Positions 1 to 6,770 of a stretch of 6,770 bases of DNA are shown here, piece by piece. Positions within the stretch are counted from its first letter, which is position 1. Each line of letters opens with the position of its first letter. The position numbers and the translations under genes were made by a program. This DNA comes from CAZNQW01 sp964575225. GTDB taxonomy: Bacteria; Chloroflexota; Anaerolineae; JAAYZQ01. The notes under the pieces are model-generated. The model was given only the letters and a program-made list of their open reading frames with translations, had not been told where the DNA came from and made no database searches. Where the stretch lies: the NCBI GenBank assembly GCA_964575225.1, contig CAZNQW010000212.1, positions 1 through 6,770 on the forward strand, given 5' to 3'.

Positions 1-46
1 TACACCCTATCCTACACTCTTTCCCTACACGACGCTCTTCCGATCT
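1..46 (+). other. Illumina i5 adapter with sample index (synthetic contamination)
   Basis: These bases are not genomic. Positions 14-46 match base for base the 33-base 3' part of the Illumina TruSeq read-1 adapter, which ends in GCTCTTCCGATCT. Positions 1-5 (TACAC) are the end of the P5 segment that lies before the index. Positions 6-13 (CCTATCCT) fill the i5 index slot and equal the index I know as D503 of the TruSeq HT set. The three parts sit in the exact order and spacing of a dual-index library adapter, so chance similarity is not credible. The insert begins at position 47. The contig therefore ends here because a read with untrimmed adapter was assembled, not because of any biological boundary. 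Confidence 0.98.
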
Positions 47-564
47 AGACTGAAGTGCGGATCACGCCGGCCAACACTCAGGCCATTCAAGAAGCTACGG
101 CAGCGGTTGGACGCTCCACCATCGAGCGCTACGCCTCGCTGGAAGAGGCCCAGGCGCGGGTGCCTTTCGCACTGGTGCAGCCCGCCTACCTACCACCGGG
201 CTATCGCCTGCGCGATATCAAGAGCTACACCTATCCTGATTTGCCGACCTGGCTCCCCCAGCCCTTGCTGGCAGAACTGGTCTATGAGGACCAACAGGGC
301 AGGCAGATGCTCTTGCAGATCTATCCGATCCTGCTGGGCGAGCAGGCCAGTATTTCGGGGCTCAATCTTCAGGCCAAGCCCATCCAAGACGTACAGGATG
401 TGACCGTTGGGGGGCAACCGGGGGTGCTGCTGCAACTGGGGCAGGAACGCAAAGAGGCCGGTTGGCAGCAGGTGATCTGGGAACATGAGGACCTGATTCT
501 GGCCTTGACCGCCACCGGGCTGGACACGGCAGAGCTGTTGCGAGTCGGCGGTTCGGTGCGCTGA
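47..564 (+). CDS. DUF4367-like domain protein, 5'-truncated at contig end
   Basis: This is the C-terminal part of a protein of unknown specific function. The frame is open from the first genomic base (partial codon at 47-48, then codons for T-E-V-R-I-T-P). The apparent stop TAG at 46-48 is half adapter, and the GTG at 55 is an internal valine codon, not a supported start: no ribosome binding site can exist upstream because that DNA is synthetic. Counting from 55, residues 27-50 (YASLEEAQARVPFALVQPAY followed by LPPGY) resemble the opening of DUF4367, a domain often found at the C-terminus of anti-sigma-factor-like and lipoprotein-like extracytoplasmic proteins. A beta-rich stretch follows (LVYEDQQGRQMLLQIYP, then VTVGGQPGVLLQLGQ). 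The end, IWEHEDLILALTATGLDTAE, matches the usual closing strand and helix of the domain. No membrane segment is visible; a signal peptide or anchor, if present, lies in the missing part. The stop is 33 bases before the next gene, which suggests co-transcription. The family assignment is from memory of the motif. Confidence 0.75.
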
Positions 565-585
565 ACGCTCAATCGACAAAGGGAC

Positions 586-589
586 AGGA
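586..589 (+). promoter_or_regulatory. Ribosome binding site for the DUF2298 gene
   Basis: AGGA lies 8 bases before the ATG at 598, inside a purine-rich stretch (GGGACAGGAAAACAGGG). This is normal Shine-Dalgarno spacing and supports 598 as the start. Confidence 0.65.
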
Positions 590-597
590 AAACAGGG

Positions 598-3120
598 ATG
601 CTGGTGGTCGTCGTTTGGTGGGTTTGGATACAGGTTATCGGGCTGGCAGCGCTGCCGATGGCCTATCGCTTCTTTCGGCGGCTGCCGGAGCGGGGCTATG
701 CCTTTGCACGTCCCCTCGGGCTGTTGCTGACGACCTATATTCTCTGGTTGGGCAGTTCGCTGGGGGTGCTGCGCAACAGCCTGGGTGGAGCGCTGTTCAG
801 CATTGGGACCGTCGCTGCCGTATCCCTCTTCCTTTACCGTAGGGGGCTCCCCGAGGACGATCCGGGGCTACTCGCCTGGCTGAAAAGCCACGGTCGACTG
901 GTATGGGCCGTCGAGCTGCTCTTTGCCGGAGCCCTGGCGCTGTGGGCGCTGCTGCGCGCCTACAGCCCAGAGCTATTGACCTCGGGCGGCGAAAAGTTCA
1001 TGGAGATCATGTTCCTGAACAGCATTGGCCGCAGCGAGTACTTTCCCCCGCACGATGCCTGGTTGAGCGGCTATGCCATCAGCTATTACTATTTCGGCTA
1101 TGTGATGATGGCCATGCTGACCCGCCTATCGGGATTTGCCGCCCACATCACCTTTAACGTAGCTGTGGCCTCGCTGTTTGCCCTGACCTGCACCGGGGCT
1201 TTTGGCCTGGTGTACAACCTGGTCAAGGGCTTTTTGCGGACGGAAAAAGCGGCGGGCTCAAACCGCCCGGTCGCCAGTCCCATCGGCTGGGGATTGCTGG
1301 GCTCTGTGTTGGTGGCCGTCATGGGCAACCTGGAAGGCTTTTTGGAGGTGCTGTACAGCGCCCGGCTGCTGCCCGAAGGATTCTGGCGCTGGCTGGACAT
1401 CCAGGACATCAACGGACCCTTTGCCGCCGGAGAGGCCGCCAGTTGGATGCCCACCCGCAGCGGTTGGTGGTGGTGGCGCGCCTCGCGGGTGATCCACGAC
1501 CTGGACCCTCAGGGAAACTCGATGGGCATACAGCCCATTGACGAATTCCCGGGATTTAGCTTTTTGCTGGGCGATATGCACCCCCACGTTCTGGGATTGC
1601 CCTTTGTGTTGCTGGCGCTGGCTCTGACGTTGAACGTCCTGCTGGAGGGGCTGGCGCGGGCGGAGGAGCCCTGGGAGGAAGGGCGATGGTGGGACCCCAT
1701 CAGGCGGCTGCCCCTGCTGGTGCCGCTGTGCCTGGGAGCCCTCGGCCTGTTGAACACATGGGACGTACCCATCTATTGGCTGGTGTTCGTGGCCGCCTAC
1801 GGGGTGGCCCTCTGGGAGCGCCGGCGACGGTGGGATTGGGCGTTTCTGCGAGACGTGGGCGTGACCGGCCTGTCGGCCGGGGTGCTGGGATTGCTTCTCT
1901 ACCTGCCTTTCTACATCGGCTTTCAAACGCAAGCAGGCGGCGTGCTGCCCACACTCTACGTGGGCACGCGATTCCGTCAGTACTTTGTGATGTTTGGCCC
2001 GTTCCTGGTGGCCATCGCCGGCCTGTTGCTGGCGCTCCTCTTGCAGTTGCGGAAGGATGTGGCAGCGCGAAAATGGTTGAGCCCTTGGGCCGGCTGGCTG
2101 GCCGCGTTTATCCTCCTGCCCACCGTCCTCATGGGGCTGATTGCTGCGGCGCTGCTGCTGACCCCGGGAGGGCGCGAGATGCTGGAAGGCATCCGCCGCA
2201 TTCCCGCCGTGTACGAGATCGTGGGCGAATCCTCGTGGCCCACAGTGCTGGCCCAGTTGGCCATGGTCAAGCTGCGCACCTGGGTGATGCCTTTGGTGGT
2301 GGCCCTGATGGCCTCACTAGGGGTTGTCCTGCTCCAGTTCTCGGCCCGGCCCTCCACGAAAAGCGGCGACAGGCATCACGCCAGCGTCCGCTTTGTCCTG
2401 ATTCTGGCTGTGGTGGGATTGCTCCTCACCCTGAGCGTCGAGTTTGTGTACCTGGTCGACAACTTTCGGGTGCGGATGAACACCATCTTTAAATTCTATT
2501 TCCAGGCCTGGGTGTTGATGGCCATTGCCGCTGCCTTTGCCGTCTTTTGGCTGAGCCGCGGCAAAGGTTGGCTGCGCTCGGTGGCCCTGGGAGGGTTTTG
2601 GCTGCTGTTGGCCATGGCTATGGTCTATCCTGTGTTGGGCAACATCCGCCGCGCCGAGGATTTCGCCAACGCCCCGCGCCTGGACGGCACAGCCTACCTG
2701 CAAACGGCCCAACCCGACGATTATGCGGCCATTGCCTGGCTAAATGAGAACGTACCGGTGGGCGGTCCGGCGCCGGTGATCCTGGAAAAACCGGGCAAGG
2801 GCGGCAGCTCCTACGTGTACGAGGGCCGGGTGTCGGCCCTCACCGGGCTGCCAACGTTGCTGGGCTGGGCCGGCCATGAGGGTCAGTGGCGTGGCAGCTA
2901 CGAGATACAGAGCAGCCGCGAACCCGATATCGACGCCATCTATAATGGTTTTGACGTGGGAGAGGCGAAAGCGCTCCTCGACAAATACGATGTGACCTAC
3001 GTCTATGTGGGCCCGCTGGAACGCAGCGAGTACGACCCACGGGCGCTGGAAAAGTTTGCCCGGTTCATGGATGTGGTTTATCAGCAAGGAAGTGTGAAGA
3101 TCTATCAGGTCCGCAGGTAA
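598..3120 (+). CDS. DUF2298 / Chlor_Arch_YYY polytopic membrane protein
   Basis: An 840-residue integral membrane protein of the DUF2298 family (PF10060, TIGR03662 'Chlor_Arch_YYY'), whose biochemical activity is not established. About 14-16 hydrophobic segments run from residue 1 to about 680, and a soluble domain, probably extracytoplasmic, covers about 690-840. Family hallmarks are visible in order: GGEKFME at 130-136, FLNSIGRSEYFPP at 139-151, the name-giving SYYYFGY at 162-168, a WWWW run at 290-293, FSFLLGDMHPHV at 320-331, NTWDVPIY at 386-393, and RMNTIFKFYFQAW at 626-638. In the soluble part, YEGRVSALTGLPTLLGW (741-757) and HEGQWRG (760-766) are also family-like. The multi-membrane architecture with an acidic first loop suggests a GT-C-like sugar-transfer or lipid-linked-sugar role, but that is inference. 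The ATG start is backed by AGGA at 586-589. It lies 33 bases after the DUF4367 gene and 33 before the next membrane gene. The length appears complete. Confidence 0.93.
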   Translation: MLVVVVWWVWIQVIGLAALPMAYRFFRRLPERGYAFARPLGLLLTTYILWLGSSLGVLRNSLGGALFSIGTVAAVSLFLYRRGLPEDDPGLLAWLKSHGRLVWAVELLFAGALALWALLRAYSPELLTSGGEKFMEIMFLNSIGRSEYFPPHDAWLSGYAISYYYFGYVMMAMLTRLSGFAAHITFNVAVASLFALTCTGAFGLVYNLVKGFLRTEKAAGSNRPVASPIGWGLLGSVLVAVMGNLEGFLEVLYSARLLPEGFWRWLDIQDINGPFAAGEAASWMPTRSGWWWWRASRVIHDLDPQGNSMGIQPIDEFPGFSFLLGDMHPHVLGLPFVLLALALTLNVLLEGLARAEEPWEEGRWWDPIRRLPLLVPLCLGALGLLNTWDVPIYWLVFVAAYGVALWERRRRWDWAFLRDVGVTGLSAGVLGLLLYLPFYIGFQTQAGGVLPTLYVGTRFRQYFVMFGPFLVAIAGLLLALLLQLRKDVAARKWLSPWAGWLAAFILLPTVLMGLIAAALLLTPGGREMLEGIRRIPAVYEIVGESSWPTVLAQLAMVKLRTWVMPLVVALMASLGVVLLQFSARPSTKSGDRHHASVRFVLILAVVGLLLTLSVEFVYLVDNFRVRMNTIFKFYFQAWVLMAIAAAFAVFWLSRGKGWLRSVALGGFWLLLAMAMVYPVLGNIRRAEDFANAPRLDGTAYLQTAQPDDYAAIAWLNENVPVGGPAPVILEKPGKGGSSYVYEGRVSALTGLPTLLGWAGHEGQWRGSYEIQSSREPDIDAIYNGFDVGEAKALLDKYDVTYVYVGPLERSEYDPRALEKFARFMDVVYQQGSVKIYQVRR

Positions 3121-3145
3121 AAGGACAATCCGAGATCAGGCGAGT

Positions 3146-3150
3146 GGAAG
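3146..3150 (+). promoter_or_regulatory. Possible ribosome binding site, short spacing
   Basis: GGAAG ends only 3 bases before the ATG at 3154, shorter than the usual 5-9. No other in-frame start lies between the upstream stop (in frame at 3118-3120) and this ATG, and the next methionine is at residue 212, so the ATG is still the best start. Translation may be weak or partly coupled to the upstream gene. Confidence 0.4.
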
Positions 3151-3153
3151 CAA

Positions 3154-5010
3154 ATGGCTGATGAGTTGACTTTTCTGGAAGGGGAGTGGGAAGAGGCACC
3201 CCCCAAAGTGATCGTGACGGTGGAGCGCGCGGCCTACGGCGCCCTGGCCCTGCTGGCGGCAGCGCTGCGATGGCTCCAATTGGGGGCGCGCCCCCTTTCC
3301 GAAGGGGAGGCCGTGCAGGCGCTGGCGGCCCACCGTTTTGCCCAGGGCGCCATCGACGTCGCCCCGGCGGGCACCTTGCCGGCGTTGTTTACCGGCAATG
3401 TGGTGGGCTTTACCCTGTTCGGCGCCGGTGACGCCATGGCCCGTTGGCTGCCGGTGTTGGCAGGCGTTTTGTTGGCGCTGCTGCCCCTGGGATTGCGCCA
3501 CCGATTGGGCCGTGGCGGCGCCCTGGCGGCCTCGCTGTTTCTGGCCGTGTCACCCTCTGCGGTGTTCTACTCTCGGAGCCTCGATGGCTCCATCCTGGTG
3601 GCGGCCTGCAGTCTGGCGCTGGTTGTGGGCCTGATCGGGTATATGGACGGGCGCCGACCCGTTTCCCTGTATCTGGCGGCGGCCGGGCTCGGCCTGGGGT
3701 TGACCAGCGGGCCCGCCTTCTATACACTGCTCCTGATCCTGGGCCTCGTGCTCCTGTTCCTGATTGCCGCCAAGGGGCTGCAGGGGATGGAAGGGGGCTG
3801 GGCGGCGCTGACCGACGCCTGGCACGAAGCCCGGGAGGACAAAGGGTTGCTCCCTCGGGCAGGGATGGTGATGGGCGCGACCCTGGGATTGGCCGCGACC
3901 ACGCTGGTATTGCATCCGGCTGGACTGGGCCACGCCGCCGACCTGATCGGCGCCTGGGTCCAGGGCTTTGGACCGAACCCCGGAGGACCACCGCTTATCT
4001 ATCCATTCCTCCTGCTCCTTCGCTACGAGCCGCTGATCGTGCTCTTGGGGTTGGTCGAAGGAATGGCAATCGGGTTCGTCCGCCGCCGAGATCCCCAATG
4101 GAACCGGCCTGGAGAACCGGTATCCAGGTTCCCCCATACGACGGTTCTGGCTCTGTGGGTCCTTCTGGCAATCCTCCTGATTGCCGTCGCCGGGCACCGG
4201 CCTGCGGGCCACGTGCTGCTGGTGGTCGTGCCCCTGGCACTGCTGGCCGGGCAGGGCGTGGAACGTGCCGTACGCTGGGTGACCGGGCGGGATCTCTGGT
4301 CCCTGGGTTCCCTGGTCGCTGCTGTGGGGCTCGGCCTTTTGGTCTTTATCTACCTTCAAGTGACGGCCTACGGCAAGGCAAGCCCTGCCTCCACGGTCAT
4401 GGTCGGCGATATCGCCCTCTATACGACCACCACATACTGGGTCCTGGCTATGGTGGGCCTAGGCCTGGTGCTCGCCCTGGGAGCGCTGGCCTGGATCTGG
4501 CGAGGGCGGGACCTGGTGTTGGCGGCAGGCTGGCTGATCGCCGTCTTGAGCCTGGGGATGTTTGGCTTGCAGGCAACGTGGGGTGTGAACGTCGATCATG
4601 CGGCCGATGCCCGCGAGTTGATGCTGCTCCAAGGCACCGCGCCCGAGATCAAGGCCTTCGTCGCCCAGGTTGAGAGACTGTCCTGGGACCAGTCTGGCGA
4701 TGTTCACACGCTGCCGATTACGCTGTCGGCCGACACGGGTCCGGTGGTGGCCTGGTATCTGCGCGACTTGAAGAACCTGTCTTTGGTGCAGAGCCTGGCA
4801 GAGCCCCCCGACACGGTCGCAGCCGTGACCCTGGCGGCGCAAGACCTGCCCATTGGCGAGACCTTTCGCGGGCAGGGCTACCCATTGCGCACCCACTGGC
4901 TGCCCTGGGGGTTGTGGGGACAGGATCTAATCCGTTGGTTGTTGTTTACTGAGGGTACCCTGCCCATCGTGGATCAAGAGGTGGTGCTCTGGGTTGCCAG
5001 CGAGCCCTAG
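3154..5010 (+). CDS. GT-C-fold membrane protein, divergent paralog of the Agl23-type neighbour
   Basis: A 618-residue polytopic membrane protein with about 13 hydrophobic segments between residues 24 and 472, then a soluble C-terminal domain (about 480-618) that would face outward in a GT-C topology. A charged N-terminal tail (residues 1-22, rich in E) precedes the first helix. Residues 28-190 align with the downstream gene product with one single-residue gap: shared LGAR (43-46), LFG..D..AR..P (88-100), LGRGG (118-122), VSPS (132-135), YSR (139-141). This places it in the GT39/PMT-like GT-C superfamily, near TIGR03663. The motif residues differ: the neighbour's SHDES is SEGEA here (49-53), YSRYIRND becomes YSRSLDGS (139-146), TKENAY becomes SGPAFY (185-190), and the first-loop histidines are gone. 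It may be an inactive partner subunit or an enzyme with changed chemistry. The C-terminal WYLRDLKN (534-541) resembles the 'WYLRD' seen in C-terminal domains of TIGR03663 relatives. Complete, with stop at 5008-5010. Confidence 0.85.
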   Translation: MADELTFLEGEWEEAPPKVIVTVERAAYGALALLAAALRWLQLGARPLSEGEAVQALAAHRFAQGAIDVAPAGTLPALFTGNVVGFTLFGAGDAMARWLPVLAGVLLALLPLGLRHRLGRGGALAASLFLAVSPSAVFYSRSLDGSILVAACSLALVVGLIGYMDGRRPVSLYLAAAGLGLGLTSGPAFYTLLLILGLVLLFLIAAKGLQGMEGGWAALTDAWHEAREDKGLLPRAGMVMGATLGLAATTLVLHPAGLGHAADLIGAWVQGFGPNPGGPPLIYPFLLLLRYEPLIVLLGLVEGMAIGFVRRRDPQWNRPGEPVSRFPHTTVLALWVLLAILLIAVAGHRPAGHVLLVVVPLALLAGQGVERAVRWVTGRDLWSLGSLVAAVGLGLLVFIYLQVTAYGKASPASTVMVGDIALYTTTTYWVLAMVGLGLVLALGALAWIWRGRDLVLAAGWLIAVLSLGMFGLQATWGVNVDHAADARELMLLQGTAPEIKAFVAQVERLSWDQSGDVHTLPITLSADTGPVVAWYLRDLKNLSLVQSLAEPPDTVAAVTLAAQDLPIGETFRGQGYPLRTHWLPWGLWGQDLIRWLLFTEGTLPIVDQEVVLWVASEP

Positions 5011-5043
5011 CCAGGCCAAGGGTTTTCATTCATAGCACTTGAT

Positions 5044-5048
5044 GAGGG
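5044..5048 (+). promoter_or_regulatory. Ribosome binding site for the Agl23-type gene
   Basis: GAGGG lies 10 bases before the ATG at 5059, slightly long but acceptable spacing. It supports 5059 over the out-of-frame ATG at 5042, which has no such site. Confidence 0.6.
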
Positions 5049-5058
5049 TACGTGGATT

Positions 5059-6770
5059 ATGGAACCTGTGGAAAAACCGTCGTTGCTGGATCGCTCCTTG
5101 TCCGAACTCCTGAAACCCAGTTGGGAAAAGGCGATCTATTTCGTCCTCTTTTTGTTGGCCGTTGCCAGCCGCTTCTGGGATCTGGGAGCGCGGGCCATGA
5201 GCCACGATGAGAGCCTGCACGCCCTGTACTCCTTTTATCTGTACGAAGGGGGCGGCTACACGCACAACCCGATGATGCACGGGCCGTTTCTGTTTCACGC
5301 CAATGCGCTGATCTATTTCCTCTTTGGCGACAACGACTTTACGGCCCGGATCGTGCCCGCCCTCTTTGGGGTGTTCATGGTGATGAGCCCGTTGCTGCTG
5401 CGCCGCTGGTTGGGACGCACCGGGACGATGATCGCCTCGATCCTGTTGCTGATCTCTCCCTCGTTTCTCTATTACTCGCGCTATATCCGCAACGACATCT
5501 ATATCACTGTTTGGACTGTGCTGTTGATTGCCGCACTGTTCCATTTCCTCGAAAGCCGCAATCCCAAATGGTTTTATTTGGGCGCGGCCGTGTTGATGCT
5601 GTCGCTGGCGACCAAAGAGAATGCCTACATCTTTGGCTACATCGGCGCGTTGTTCATCCTCCAGGTCTATTTGTGGGAAAAGGCCAGCGCACAGAAACAG
5701 AACCTGCTTTATATCGGCAGCGGAGTGGTTAGCGTTTTATTGCTGGTGGGCGCCTACCTGTTGGGCCGTCCTTCGGCTGAGGCTGTGGAAGGGGCCCAGG
5801 GCGTCTCGGGAGCGCTCAAGATGGGTCTTGCCCTCTTGACCGTGGTGGGCGGATCGATCCCGGCTGTGTTGCTTGGCTCAAGCCTGATCCACTCGCGGCA
5901 TCCCGAGCCGAGCAGCATCGAGGAGGCCGTCCGATCGCTAAACCGGCGGCACTGGCTGATCGCCATCCTCATTATGTTCGTGATCTATGCCCTGCTGTTT
6001 ACCACCTTCTTTACCAACCCCGTGGGGTTGGGAACCGGCATCTTTGGATCGATCAGCTACTGGCTGGCCCAACAAGAGGTCGAGCGCGGGGGGCAACCCT
6101 GGTATTACTACTTCCTTGTGCTGATCATGTACGAGTTTGTTCCCTTTCTTTTCGGCCTGGCAGCCACAGTGTATTATATCATCCGCGGCCTGTGGCCCAG
6201 CCGTGAGGCAGGAGAAGAGGACGAGCCCGTGTCTCGCGCGCCGGACTGGCTCCTGGACGAATCGAATCGGCGCTTTACCGCCTTTCTTGTCCTGTGGGTT
6301 ATCAGCAGCCTGTTCATCTATGGCTGGACCGGGGAAAAGATGCCCTGGCTCGTCGTACATCCGACCCTGCCCCTGCTGGTGATCACGGCCAAGTTCACCG
6401 GCGAGATCCTGGAGCGCGTCGGTTGGCGGGAGGTATGGCGGCGCGGGGGGATGGTCTTTGCCCTCTTGCTGCCGGTGACGCTGTTTGGGTTGTACACCCT
6501 GATCAAGTTGCAGCCCCTTCAAGGGCTATCCCTCGCCAAGTTACAGGAGACGGGGAGCTGGTTCACGGCGCTATTTGTCACATTGCTTCTGATCGTGCTG
6601 ACCGGGCTGGCCTACCGGCGGTTGGGGCTCCGCTATGCCTTGGCGACGGTCCTGGCAACGAGCCTGGTGTTCCTGTCCCTGTTCACCGTGCGGTTTGCCT
6701 GGATGGCCGCCTTTGTCAACTATGATTACGCGACCGAGTTGTTGGTCTATGCCCACGGTGGCGCCGACGT
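5059..6770 (+). CDS. TIGR03663 / Agl23-type GT-C membrane protein, 3' end outside window
   Basis: The frame is open from the ATG at 5059 to the last base, giving 570 complete codons and two bases. It matches TIGR03663, named 'flippase activity-associated protein Agl23' after an archaeal protein linked to protein glycosylation; the activity of bacterial members is not known to me. About 16 hydrophobic segments are visible from residue 24 to 548. The first outer loop carries AMSHDESLHALYSFYLYEGG at 46-65, with the acidic pair D50-E51 where GT-C enzymes keep catalytic or metal-binding residues, followed by THNPMMHGPFLFH (68-80). Further motifs are SPSFLYYSRYIRNDIYI (133-149), ATKENAYIFGY (184-194) and TGEKMPWLVVHPTLP (424-438). 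The final visible residues, ATELLVYAHGGAD, are where a soluble C-terminal domain should begin; the upstream paralog has about 120 residues after the equivalent point. A GAGGG site precedes the ATG. The gene follows its paralog by 48 bases and probably ends the visible operon. Confidence 0.88.
   Translation, partial: MEPVEKPSLLDRSLSELLKPSWEKAIYFVLFLLAVASRFWDLGARAMSHDESLHALYSFYLYEGGGYTHNPMMHGPFLFHANALIYFLFGDNDFTARIVPALFGVFMVMSPLLLRRWLGRTGTMIASILLLISPSFLYYSRYIRNDIYITVWTVLLIAALFHFLESRNPKWFYLGAAVLMLSLATKENAYIFGYIGALFILQVYLWEKASAQKQNLLYIGSGVVSVLLLVGAYLLGRPSAEAVEGAQGVSGALKMGLALLTVVGGSIPAVLLGSSLIHSRHPEPSSIEEAVRSLNRRHWLIAILIMFVIYALLFTTFFTNPVGLGTGIFGSISYWLAQQEVERGGQPWYYYFLVLIMYEFVPFLFGLAATVYYIIRGLWPSREAGEEDEPVSRAPDWLLDESNRRFTAFLVLWVISSLFIYGWTGEKMPWLVVHPTLPLLVITAKFTGEILERVGWREVWRRGGMVFALLLPVTLFGLYTLIKLQPLQGLSLAKLQETGSWFTALFVTLLLIVLTGLAYRRLGLRYALATVLATSLVFLSLFTVRFAWMAAFVNYDYATELLVYAHGGAD

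Noticed and set aside
6..13. CCTATCCT considered as a genomic repeat or telomere-like motif
   Set aside because: It occupies exactly the 8-base index slot of the i5 adapter, which explains it fully.
1258..1932. 224-codon open frame on the minus strand
   Set aside because: It lies wholly inside the DUF2298 gene, and its product is rich in Q, H, P and G with no domain-like pattern, as expected of a GC-rich antisense shadow.
3550..4359. 269-codon minus-strand open frame
   Set aside because: Antisense shadow of the GT-C gene, with a Q/H/P/G-rich product and no recognisable domain.
3444..4673. 409-codon open frame in another plus-strand frame
   Set aside because: It overlaps the GT-C gene completely; its product is rich in R, G, A and P and lacks the hydrophobic periodicity and family motifs seen in the real frame.
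5005..5026. Possible terminator: CCCT, AGGG and TTTT after the GT-C gene
   Set aside because: The stem is only 4 base pairs around a 10-base loop and includes part of the stop codon, too weak for an intrinsic terminator.
5042..5113. ATG at 5042 opening a 23-codon frame before the Agl23-type gene
   Set aside because: It is out of frame with the real gene, has no upstream ribosome binding site, and overlaps the GAGGG that serves the ATG at 5059.
5026..5544. 172-codon minus-strand open frame covering the 5010-5058 gap
   Set aside because: It is antisense to the conserved HDE/histidine region of the Agl23-type gene and its product is a low-complexity Q/H-rich shadow.
5938..6522. 194-codon minus-strand open frame
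   Set aside because: Antisense to membrane segments of the Agl23-type gene; no motif or ribosome binding site seen.

Overview
The window is the end of a GC-rich bacterial contig, all on the plus strand, and looks like a Chloroflexota (Anaerolineae-type) genome or metagenome-assembled genome. The main evidence is a DUF2298/'Chlor_Arch_YYY' membrane protein next to a TIGR03663/Agl23-type membrane protein. As I recall it, this pairing is typical of Chloroflexota and some archaea. Bacterial-type ribosome binding sites precede the genes. No ribosomal or tRNA marker is present, so the taxonomy is an inference.

Layout: bases 1-46 are not genomic. They are the end of an Illumina i5 adapter, including an 8-base sample index, left on the contig. 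Genomic DNA starts at 47, inside a gene whose visible part is a DUF4367-like domain (47-564). Three large polytopic membrane proteins follow: a DUF2298/YYY protein (598-3120), a GT-C-type membrane protein with altered motifs (3154-5010), and an Agl23-type GT-C protein (5059 to the window end, open at its 3' end). The gaps are 33, 33 and 48 bases, with no convincing terminator or promoter between genes, so the set is probably one operon. There is no gene-free stretch over 300 bases, and I see no RNA gene, mobile element or CRISPR array.

How the genes may work together: the two GT-C proteins are tandem paralogs that align almost without gaps over their first 190 residues. The downstream copy keeps the acidic HDE motif, a histidine-rich first loop and YSRYIRND. 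The upstream copy has lost most of these positions. With the YYY protein, they suggest a membrane system that moves sugars from lipid-linked donors to an extracytoplasmic acceptor. Substrate and product cannot be read from the sequence. The most useful observations are the adapter artefact, which creates a false stop and false start for the first gene, and the active/eroded GT-C pair.
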